Made by a program: the position numbers and the translations under genes | The notes under the pieces: model-generated | Told to the model about the DNA's origin: nothing | Databases searched by the model: none | The model's input: only the letters and a program-made list of their open reading frames with translations | Part shown: positions 7,674 to 15,014 of the stretch, piece by piece | How positions within the stretch are numbered: position 1 is the stretch's first letter | How the letters are laid out: every line of letters starts with the position of its first letter | Assembly (NCBI RefSeq): GCF_000011365.1 | Contig: NC_004463.1 | Location: 372,001-436,000 of the forward strand | Reading direction: 5' to 3' | Length of the DNA stretch: 64,000 bases | DNA from: Bradyrhizobium diazoefficiens USDA 110 | Lineage (GTDB): Bacteria; Pseudomonadota; Alphaproteobacteria; Rhizobiales; Xanthobacteraceae

Positions 7674-10121
7674 ATGGCGGGAGCGAACGACAAGACACGG
7701 TTTCTGCGCGAGGGCCTGTTCGCCAAATACGTCGTCTCCCTCGTCGGCCTCGTCGTGTTCGTCCTCGCCGTCAGCGGCGCGATGGAGACCTGGATCTCCT
7801 ATCGCGCCACCAAGACACAGCTGACCGACGGGCTGGAGGACAAGGCGCAGGCCGCGGCCCGGCGGGTGGAACAGTCGATCTCCGAGCTCGAGCGCCAGAT
7901 CAGCTGGGTGACCCGCGCGAGCCAGGACACCCTCGAGAAGCGCCGCGCCGACTACGCCCAGCTCCTGCACCAGGTCGCGGTGGTCAACCAGCTGTTCCAG
8001 CTCAACGGCGAAGGCCGCGAGGTGCTGCGCGTCTCGCGCCAGTCGACCACGACCGGCGGCAATGCCGACCTCTCCCGCGACATGCGCTTCACCGACACCG
8101 TCGCCCGCGGCGTCAGCTACGCGCCGGCCTGGTTCTCCGACAGGACTCCGTTGATGTCGATCTCGGTGGCGCATTCCGGCTTCAACGCCGGCGTCACGGT
8201 CGCTGAGATCGATCTCAGCTTCCTCTCCGAATTGCTGTCCGACGCCCAGGTCGGCAAGGCGGCCTTTGCCTATGTGGTCGATCCGCGCGGCCGCGTGCTG
8301 GCGACGTCCTCGAAAGGACCCGATGTCGGCAAGGACCTCTCCAAGCTGCCGCAAGTGGCTGCCGCGATTTCGCCCGGCCGCGGGCCCGACACGTCAGGCA
8401 CCGACTTCAACGGCTATTCGGTGCTGACCGCCGCGAGCACCGTACCGAAGCTCGGCTGGAGCGTGCTGTTCGAGCAGCCGACCACGCAGGCCTTGACGCC
8501 GATCCGCGATCAGCTGGTGCGCATCGCGCTCTTGATCGGCATGGGCCTGATGGTCGCGATCCTCGCCGGCACGCTGCTCGCCCGCCGCATGATCATTCCG
8601 ATCACGGCGCTGCGCGACGGCGCGCACAAGCTCGGCGAAGGCGATTTCAGCCACCGCATCGACGTGCACACCTCCGACGAGCTGGAAGATCTCGCCGGCC
8701 AGTTCAACCGCATGGCCACCCAGATCCAGGAGACCTATTCGAACCTGGAGACCAAGGTCGAGGAGCGCACCCGCGATCTCGCGCAGTCGATCAACGAGCT
8801 CAAGGTGCTGGAAGAAGTCGGCCGCGCCGTCGCCTCCTCGCTCGATCTCAACGCGGTGCTGCCGACGATCGCCGCCCGCGCGATCGAGATCACCCATGCC
8901 GACGCGGTGCTGATCTACGGCTTCGACGCCGGGACGCGTCGCTTCAACCTGGTCGAATCCAACGGCATCGACAAATCGGCAGACGGCGCCCATGTCACGA
9001 TCGACGAAGGCGACAACATCCTGAGCGATGCCGCGGCGAGCTGTGAGCCGATCGCGCTTGCCGATCTCGACCATGCGGCCGAGCAGCCGCTGCGCGACGT
9101 CGCGATCGCGGCCGGCTTCCACTCCGTGCTGGTGGTGCCGCTGGTGGACCAGCAGGGCACGCTCGGCTCGTTGGTGGTGCTGAGGCGTGCCGGCGGCGAG
9201 TTCGCCGCCAGCATCATCGGCCTGATGCGCACCTTCGCCAACCAGGCCGTGCTGGCGATGCGCAACGCGCGCCTGTTCACCGAGGTCGATCACAAGAGCC
9301 ACGCGCTGGAAGCGGCGCACGAGACCGTGCGCGCCCAGGCGGACAAGCTGCGCGTGCAGACCGAGCAGCTCAAGGACTGGAACAAGTCGCTGGAGGAGCG
9401 CGTCGAGAAGCAGCTCGGCGAGATCGAGCGCATCCGCAAGCTCGAGCGGTTCCTCGCACCGCAGGTCGCGCAGTTGATCGCCTCCTCCGACAGCCCCGAG
9501 GGGCTGCTCACCAGCCAGCGCCGCGAGGTCACGGTCGTGTTCTGCGACCTGCGCGGCTTCACCGCGTTCACGGAAGCGACCGAGCCGGAAGAGGCGATGA
9601 ACGTGCTGCGCGAATATCACGCGGCGCTCGGCACGCTGATCTTCAAGTATGAGGGCACGCTCGACAAATATGCCGGCGACGGCGTGATGATCCTGTTCAA
9701 TGCACCGATTCAATTCGAGGACCACACCCAGCGCGCCGTGAAGATGGCGGTGGAGATGCGCGACACCATCGGCCCGCTGACCGAGCGCTGGCGCAACCGC
9801 GGGCATAGCCTCGGCTTCGGCATCGGCATTGCACTCGGCTATGCGACGCTCGGCCAGGTCGGCTTCGAGCAGCGGCTGGAATATGCCGCGATCGGCAGCG
9901 TCACCAACCTCGCCTCGCGCCTCTGCGGCGAAGCCAAGGCCAACCAGATCGTGGTCAGCCGCCGCGTCTACGGCATGGTCGAACCCTGGGTGGAGGCGCG
10001 CGCGCTCGACGATCTCGTGCTCAAGGGCTTCAATCACCCCGTGCTGGCGATGGAGATTCTGAGCTGGCGCGAGGAAGTGGACAACGTGGTGGATGCTGCG
10101 GCGGCAAGGCGGCGAGGGTAG
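7674..10121 (+). CDS. Membrane adenylate/guanylate cyclase with Cache, HAMP and GAF domains
   Basis: An 815-residue sensor enzyme. TM1 is at ~20-42, an extracytoplasmic double-Cache-like domain at ~45-275 and TM2 at ~285-305. A HAMP linker follows (~306-358), then a coiled coil, a GAF domain (~390-545), a second coiled coil (~548-600) and a class III cyclase domain (~615-795). Catalytic elements are visible: metal Asp in VVFCDLRGFT, the second Asp and substrate Lys region in LDKYAGDGVM, and the transition-state Asn/Arg in VTNLASRL. It should make cAMP (or cGMP) in response to a periplasmic ligand and a cytoplasmic GAF signal. The ATG is preceded by AGAGGA. The Crp-like gene at 4445 is a natural effector. 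Confidence 0.9.
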   Translation: MAGANDKTRFLREGLFAKYVVSLVGLVVFVLAVSGAMETWISYRATKTQLTDGLEDKAQAAARRVEQSISELERQISWVTRASQDTLEKRRADYAQLLHQVAVVNQLFQLNGEGREVLRVSRQSTTTGGNADLSRDMRFTDTVARGVSYAPAWFSDRTPLMSISVAHSGFNAGVTVAEIDLSFLSELLSDAQVGKAAFAYVVDPRGRVLATSSKGPDVGKDLSKLPQVAAAISPGRGPDTSGTDFNGYSVLTAASTVPKLGWSVLFEQPTTQALTPIRDQLVRIALLIGMGLMVAILAGTLLARRMIIPITALRDGAHKLGEGDFSHRIDVHTSDELEDLAGQFNRMATQIQETYSNLETKVEERTRDLAQSINELKVLEEVGRAVASSLDLNAVLPTIAARAIEITHADAVLIYGFDAGTRRFNLVESNGIDKSADGAHVTIDEGDNILSDAAASCEPIALADLDHAAEQPLRDVAIAAGFHSVLVVPLVDQQGTLGSLVVLRRAGGEFAASIIGLMRTFANQAVLAMRNARLFTEVDHKSHALEAAHETVRAQADKLRVQTEQLKDWNKSLEERVEKQLGEIERIRKLERFLAPQVAQLIASSDSPEGLLTSQRREVTVVFCDLRGFTAFTEATEPEEAMNVLREYHAALGTLIFKYEGTLDKYAGDGVMILFNAPIQFEDHTQRAVKMAVEMRDTIGPLTERWRNRGHSLGFGIGIALGYATLGQVGFEQRLEYAAIGSVTNLASRLCGEAKANQIVVSRRVYGMVEPWVEARALDDLVLKGFNHPVLAMEILSWREEVDNVVDAAAARRRG

Positions 10122-10204
10122 CCCTCGCTCTCAGCCGCACGCTCGCTGCGTTCCCTCCCCCCTTGCGGCAGGGCAATCGCATTTAAGGCCGTTGCTCTGT
10201 GGCC

Positions 10205-10337
10205 CATCCTTCGAGACGCCCGCCTTTGGCGGGCCCTCAGCATGAGGACGGAGTTCGCGGCAGCAATTTCGACCGGCAAAGATGCCGCTTAGCCTCATCC
10301 TGAGGAGACCGCGGAGCGGTCGTCTCGAAGGACGAGG
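10205..10337 (-). repeat. Composite double-hairpin repeat, copy A
   Basis: Two palindromic units of the type CCTTCGAGAC...CTCAGGATGAGG flank a ~45-bp spacer. Read on the minus strand, the whole ~130 bp (hairpin, CTAAGCGGCATC spacer, AATTGCTGCC, hairpin) aligns end to end with 14767-14900 on the plus strand. The 10122-10517 gap holds no gene, only this element and flanking sequence. Confidence 0.8.
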
Positions 10338-10517
10338 CGCGCGCTCAGGCCCTGCCAAAAGTCATATGCGATTGCCCTGCCGCAAGGGGGGAGGGAGCGC
10401 AGCGGCGCAAGCCGCACCGTCGTCGCGACTCTTGCGACGACACTACGAACCACATCTCTCCTCCCTGCGACTAACCATCGCCTCAACGGCGAGGCGGGTT
10501 TCAGATGGGAGACGATC

Positions 10518-11384
10518 GTGGCGTTTGCCTTGCCTTCGCGCGCATATGATTTGCAGATGCTGGACCGTCCCACTGAGCGTGCGCGCGACCACGGCTGGGT
10601 CTATGGCTTGCCGCCGGGCATCACATCCGAGCAATGGCCGCTCGATCCCGTCACCGGCTATCCGTTGATGCACGGGTTTACGCTTCTGCTGCCGGACGAT
10701 TATCGCCTGCATGGCGACGACATCGTCGCGGTGTCGTTCTTCGCGACCGCGCCCGATCACAATGACGGCGGCGCGCCCGACGACCCTGAGATCCGCGAGG
10801 CGGTGCTGGCGCGGCCGGCGCATCCGCGCCTGTCGCGCATGACCGACATCCTCGACTACGAATATGCCGCGCTGCTGCTGACCAAGGCTGAATATGACGG
10901 CGCGTTCGCGACGCCGCCGGCGCCGCTTGCGCTGGCCACCGCCGACCGGCCGCGCTGGCTGGATGTCGGCGGCGCCTGCGCCTTCTTCGAGACCGCCGCG
11001 CCCTACGCCAGGAAGATGTTCGCCGCGCCGCCGCGCGCCGATCTCGCCGAGACCCGCGCGATTGGCTTGACGCCGCGCGCGGCCGATCCCAATGCCGGCA
11101 AGGGCCCGCAGGACGAGCACGTCCGCCAAAACCCGCCGACCGGCTATCAGCCCTATTACTATTATGTCGGCGGCGTGCCGAGCCGCGACAATTTTCGCCT
11201 GCACGATTGGAGCAAGGACCACGCCCACAACCATCTCGGCGGCACCATGCGGCCGTGCCAGGCGGTGCCGGAGATGAGCCCGTTCTACATCGAGTTCGAG
11301 GAATATTTCGGCGGCTACAATTTCGGCGGCGGCAATGCGCAGCTCGACTTCAAGGAGATGAAGTTCGACTGGGCGTGCGGATAG
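10518..11384 (+). CDS. Conserved-looking protein of unknown function
   Basis: A 288-residue soluble protein that I do not recognise. The GTG start at 10518 has GGGAG six bases upstream. The protein has no signal peptide or membrane segment. It opens with a short tail, then a segment rich in aromatic and acidic residues, and has a notable tyrosine cluster (YQPYYYYVGG) and a C-terminal EFEEYFGGYNFGGGNAQLDF strand-like segment. Two Cys residues near the end (MRPCQAV and DWACG) could be structural. Codon usage matches its neighbours. It is convergent with the LTXXQ gene, one base apart (stop at 11384, neighbour stop at 11385). Function and partners cannot be inferred. Confidence 0.8.
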   Translation: MAFALPSRAYDLQMLDRPTERARDHGWVYGLPPGITSEQWPLDPVTGYPLMHGFTLLLPDDYRLHGDDIVAVSFFATAPDHNDGGAPDDPEIREAVLARPAHPRLSRMTDILDYEYAALLLTKAEYDGAFATPPAPLALATADRPRWLDVGGACAFFETAAPYARKMFAAPPRADLAETRAIGLTPRAADPNAGKGPQDEHVRQNPPTGYQPYYYYVGGVPSRDNFRLHDWSKDHAHNHLGGTMRPCQAVPEMSPFYIEFEEYFGGYNFGGGNAQLDFKEMKFDWACG

Positions 11385-12656
11385 TCACGCCCCCCGCTTC
11401 GGTCCGATCGCCTCGAAGCCGGCCTTCTGCTCGTCGCTCAGGTCCGCCTCGAAATCGTCGAGCGCATCGGCAACGCCGCTCACCGCCTGCAGCATCGTCT
11501 CCAGCCGCGCCTTCACGGCCGCGAGGCGGCCTTGCGGTGTCGCGGCAGGCTTGGTCGGGCAGGCGCTCAGCGTCTCCATGGTGCGCAGCGTGGTGTCCTG
11601 GAGCACGTCGAGCCGGGCGCGGCCGATGTCGTCGAGGCGAAGCGTGGACGCGATGTCGGCGACGGGCCATTGCTGCTGCACGAGCTGCTCGTACTGGCGC
11701 TGCAGCTGGGGGTCATAGCGAGGATCGCTGTCCGCCGCGCAAGCCGCGGCTGCCTGCGCATCCTTGTGCTGGCTTGACGCGAGCGCGGCGCGAGCCTCGT
11801 TGGCCAGCGCATCGAGCCTGGACTTCTGGTTCGCGTCGAGAAGATCGACAAATTTCGAAAGCGGCGGCGCGACCGCGTCCGTTGCCTTGATCATGGCCTC
11901 CAGGCGCTCGCGCATCAGGCCGAGGCGCTCGGATGCGGTCGCAGGCACCTGCGCCGGGCAGGTCGCGCGAATGCTGTTGCGGGCAGCTAGCCAGGCGGCA
12001 CTGAGATCGTCGAGCGCGGTGCGCTGCAATTCGTTCGGCTGCACGGCAGCGGTGATGCGATCCGCCGGGAAGCCGGCGGGATCGCTGACGTCACAGATGT
12101 TTTGCGCCGACGGAATCCTGCGCGCAAACCGGCCTTGCGGCGCGGCGTAGGCGGCAAGCTCCTTGGCCGCATAGGGCGAGAACAGCGCGGCGTAGATGTC
12201 GCCGTAGCCGTAGAGCGAGATGCTGGTCGTATCACCAAGGATGATTGCATTGGCGAGATCGTCATGGGCGAACGGCCAGAACACCGGACCGGCCCAGCCA
12301 TAGCTGCCGTCGGGGTGGCGCCACCAGCCCTGCGGGCGGCGGCCGCCATGCCAGCCCGACAGCGCCGCTTGCGCCGTGAGCGCCGCGCGCAGAATGGCGG
12401 GATTGAGCGGTTGCCGGCCCTCGACGCCGCGGGGATCCTGCGACCGCAACGCGGCGGAGCGGTATCCGCCGCCTCGCACCGCCATGCGGGCATGACGCAG
12501 GCGCGACAGGCCGATCACGTGACCGACGGCGAACCGCGCGACGCCGAGCGGCCCGCCGCGCAGTCCGAACTGCGCTTCGGCCCTGTTCGGCAGCAGCACG
12601 GCCAGAACGACAAGGGCGGCGCCCGCCAGCACGGGGGCCATCCGTGATCCCGACAT
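11385..12656 (-). CDS. LTXXQ-type (Spy/CpxP-like) periplasmic protein
   Basis: About 423 residues from the ATG at 12656; a further upstream ATG (12707) would add an Arg-rich tail before the signal peptide. The signal peptide is VLAGAALVVLAVLLPNRAEAQ. The mature part has an aromatic/Gly region (YGWAGPVFWPFAHDD, YGYGDIYAALFSPYA), then alpha-helical repeats with LTXXQ-like motifs: VQPNELQRTALDDL, LLDANQKSRLDAL, LRLDDIGRARLDVL and LSDEQKAGFEAIG. This pattern is shared with the Spy/CpxP refolding-chaperone family, although two consecutive LTXXQ modules make it longer than Spy. Four Cys occur as two spaced pairs (e.g. SAQNICDVSD, IRATCPAQV). It probably acts in the periplasm; chaperone activity is inferred from family membership only. 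Confidence 0.8.
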   Translation of the reverse strand: MSGSRMAPVLAGAALVVLAVLLPNRAEAQFGLRGGPLGVARFAVGHVIGLSRLRHARMAVRGGGYRSAALRSQDPRGVEGRQPLNPAILRAALTAQAALSGWHGGRRPQGWWRHPDGSYGWAGPVFWPFAHDDLANAIILGDTTSISLYGYGDIYAALFSPYAAKELAAYAAPQGRFARRIPSAQNICDVSDPAGFPADRITAAVQPNELQRTALDDLSAAWLAARNSIRATCPAQVPATASERLGLMRERLEAMIKATDAVAPPLSKFVDLLDANQKSRLDALANEARAALASSQHKDAQAAAACAADSDPRYDPQLQRQYEQLVQQQWPVADIASTLRLDDIGRARLDVLQDTTLRTMETLSACPTKPAATPQGRLAAVKARLETMLQAVSGVADALDDFEADLSDEQKAGFEAIGPKRGA

Positions 12657-12792
12657 GATCGCTGACCTGACCACCTTGGCCCTCCTCCAGCGCCAAGCGC
12701 GCACCACCTCGCATCACATGACGCGCGGGGGAACCAAAGGTTCCGGGAGTACGACGGTCAAAGCGTCGCGGCGGTGAGAAGAAGCGCTGCGC

Positions 12793-13818
12793 TCATTCCG
12801 CCTTTTGCGGCAGCACAAGAGTCTGGCCGGGATAGATCAGGTTCGGGTTGTGGATCTTCGCGCGGTTGGCGTTGAAGATCACGGCGTAGCGGGCGCCGTC
12901 GCCGTAAGCGAGCCGGCTGAGCGCCCACAGGCTGTCGCCGCGGGAGATCACCCGGCTGCCGCCCGCCTCCGCCGGTGTGCCGCTGAGGGCGTCGCCCGGC
13001 GACGCCGATGCGACCGTCGTGGCGGCAGGCGCTCGCGCCATGCTGCCCCTAGATTTCGTCGCGCCCATCATTCTGGGCCGCGTCGCCGGCCTGTCCGATG
13101 CCGACGGCAGGGATGCCACGACATCCGATCTCGCGTCCGGCGTCGCGGCCCGCTTCGTTTCCAGTTTGGCGGCGGGCGGTGCAACACGCGCCGGCGGCGG
13201 CGCCGCCTCCGCGATCGTCACCGGCATGGTGCGGCTGGACTGCGTGACGGTGCCATCCGGCGCCCTGGCGCGCAGGGTCAGCTCGTAGCTGCCGGCGGGA
13301 AGTTGCGGCGGCGTCATGACGAACTGGCCCGATGCATCGGCCACGACCGAGTGAAGCGGCTGGCCGTCGCGCAGCAGCTCGACCTTTGCACCCGGCGTGG
13401 CCTGGCCCGCGATCACCGCCGCTTCGCCATGGTCGTCGATGCGGGCGACGTCGAACCGGGGACCGGCGTCGGTCGCGGCCACCGGCGGCTTGACCGGCAC
13501 GAGATCAGCCAGCGCCGTGACCTGCTTCTGCGTCTCGGCCAATGGACCCGCAGGCTTCGGCGCGGCGGCGGGCGCGGGCGGCGCGCCGGCGGCGAGCTTC
13601 GGTTCCTCGGGCGTCGGCACTGCCTTGGTCTCGGCTTTAGGTTCGGTCTTGATTTCGGCGTTGGCTCCGACCTTGGCCTCGGACTTGGCCGCGACGGCGA
13701 TCTCGGTGCTCGTCCCGCCCGGCAACAGGCGGCGCAGCTCGGTGGGGCCGATCACCAGCACGGTGCCGACCACCGCGAGCAGGCAGAATGCAATGAAAGC
13801 CTTGGAAGCGGTCATCAT
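12793..13818 (-). CDS. LysM-domain envelope protein with Ig-like region
   Basis: A 341-residue protein from the ATG at 13818 (tandem ATG at 13815). An N-terminal membrane anchor or uncleaved signal (AFIAFCLLAVVGTVLVIG) is followed by a long Ala/Pro/Glu/Lys-rich linker (to ~residue 110). Next comes an Ig-like beta domain (EAAVIAGQATPGAKVELLRDG ... SYELTLRARAPDGTV), a second low-complexity linker, and a C-terminal LysM of ~50 residues (SRGDSLWALSRLAYGDG ... LIYPGQTLVLPQ) that binds N-acetylglucosamine polymers of peptidoglycan. The architecture suits a protein tethered in the inner membrane and reaching the cell wall. It sits alone, downstream of and divergent from the next exported protein. 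Confidence 0.88.
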   Translation of the reverse strand: MMTASKAFIAFCLLAVVGTVLVIGPTELRRLLPGGTSTEIAVAAKSEAKVGANAEIKTEPKAETKAVPTPEEPKLAAGAPPAPAAAPKPAGPLAETQKQVTALADLVPVKPPVAATDAGPRFDVARIDDHGEAAVIAGQATPGAKVELLRDGQPLHSVVADASGQFVMTPPQLPAGSYELTLRARAPDGTVTQSSRTMPVTIAEAAPPPARVAPPAAKLETKRAATPDARSDVVASLPSASDRPATRPRMMGATKSRGSMARAPAATTVASASPGDALSGTPAEAGGSRVISRGDSLWALSRLAYGDGARYAVIFNANRAKIHNPNLIYPGQTLVLPQKAE

Positions 13819-14003
13819 CAGAAAGCAGACCCTTGCTGGCAAATCGGCCGATGACGGCAAGTTGCTCCGATTTGGCTACGGCAGCAAGACGGTCGAAGGG
13901 ATTACCGCCCTCCGTTCCCGCCCGCCGCGGATGAACCGGCGCGGCCCCGTCGGCGTCATATGATCGAGGCCGCATCGCGGCCTATTTTTTGAGGATTTTT
14001 CCC

Positions 14004-14696
14004 GTGACTGCATTCTGCCGCCCCGCGCCATGGCTGGCGCTTGCCGTGATGCTCGCCGCCACCCCCGCACTTGCCGCCTCGGGCCCGCCGCCGGACTACA
14101 TCCTCACCGACAATGCCGATCTCGCCTTCACCTCGCCCGACGGCGCCACCCGGATCGAGCAGTACATGAAGGACAGCAAGGATTTCGACGTCAAATGGCA
14201 GGCCTGGGCGAGGAACGGCGAGCGGATGACGGAGCTGAAGCCCGAGCAGGGCTACGGGGCCGGCTTCCGCTTCACCAGCGACTCGCAATGGCTGGTGCGG
14301 ATGCAGAAGACCGGCTCGGGCGAGCAGGATCTGTTTCTCTACCATGTCGAGAACGGCGCCTTCGTGAGCGCGACGAAGAAGTCGCTCAGTGACCTCGCCT
14401 GGGCCTATTTCCACAGCCGGCCGGACACGAAGAACATGAAGCTCGACTACCACATCTCGGCCAATCTGATGAAGGGCACCGAAGATGCTTATCGCTGGCT
14501 CGGTGTTGACTGGCCCAACAATCGCTACCTCCTGATCTCGCTGTCGGGCGAAATGGACAAGCATCCGAAGAACGTCGCCGTGAAGGGACTGGCCGACTGG
14601 AAATGCCGTTATGACCTCAAGACCGGCAAGTTCGACGTGCCGGCGATGTTCGCCAAGGGCAACGCGGAGGCGCTGAACTGGGAGATCAAGCGGTGA
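14004..14696 (+). CDS. Exported protein of unknown function
   Basis: A 230-residue protein starting at GTG 14004, chosen because GAGG lies 9 bases upstream; a TTG at 13989 would extend it by five residues. A clear signal peptide (WLALAVMLAATPALAAS) predicts export. The mature protein has no Cys-lipid motif; it contains beta-rich segments such as DNADLAFTSPDGATRIEQYM and FTSDSQWLVRMQKTG and a near-C-terminal LADWKCRYDLKTGKFDVPAMF. I do not recognise the family. It is monocistronic, with repeat copy B just downstream. Confidence 0.8.
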   Translation: MTAFCRPAPWLALAVMLAATPALAASGPPPDYILTDNADLAFTSPDGATRIEQYMKDSKDFDVKWQAWARNGERMTELKPEQGYGAGFRFTSDSQWLVRMQKTGSGEQDLFLYHVENGAFVSATKKSLSDLAWAYFHSRPDTKNMKLDYHISANLMKGTEDAYRWLGVDWPNNRYLLISLSGEMDKHPKNVAVKGLADWKCRYDLKTGKFDVPAMFAKGNAEALNWEIKR

Positions 14697-14766
14697 GATT
14701 TGGCCTCGCCGGCCCCCTCCAAAGCGGGGCGATCTCATATGTCTCCTTGGCGCCAGTCTACGCGCG

Positions 14767-14900
14767 CCTCGCCCTTCGAGACGACCGCTTCTCGCGGTCT
14801 CCTCAGGATGAGGCTAAGCAGCATCGGCGCCCGCTAAAATTGCTGCCACGCACTCTGCCCTCATCCTGAGGAGCCCGCCAAAGCGGGCGTCTCGAAGGAT
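14767..14900 (+). repeat. Composite double-hairpin repeat, copy B
   Basis: Same architecture as copy A (10205-10337) in the opposite orientation: CCTTCGAGACGACCGC hairpin, CTAAGCAGCATC spacer, AATTGCTGCCACG, then a CCTCATCCTGAGGAG hairpin ending TCTCGAAGGAT. The spacer is conserved as well as the palindromes. The 14697-15014 gap holds no gene. Confidence 0.8.
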
Positions 14901-15014
14901 CGGCCGCCCCGAGAACCAACCTCCCGATTCCGTTCCCATTCATATTTTCGTAACCCTCACTGGTAACGGGGTCTTGTCGGTTTTGCTGCATCTTGCATCC
15001 CACGGGAGGGCTGG

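Noticed and set aside
10122..10517. Repeat units considered as a CRISPR array
   Set aside because: Only two palindromic units in inverted order with a spacer that is itself repeated at 14.8 kb; no regularly spaced direct repeats and no cas genes.
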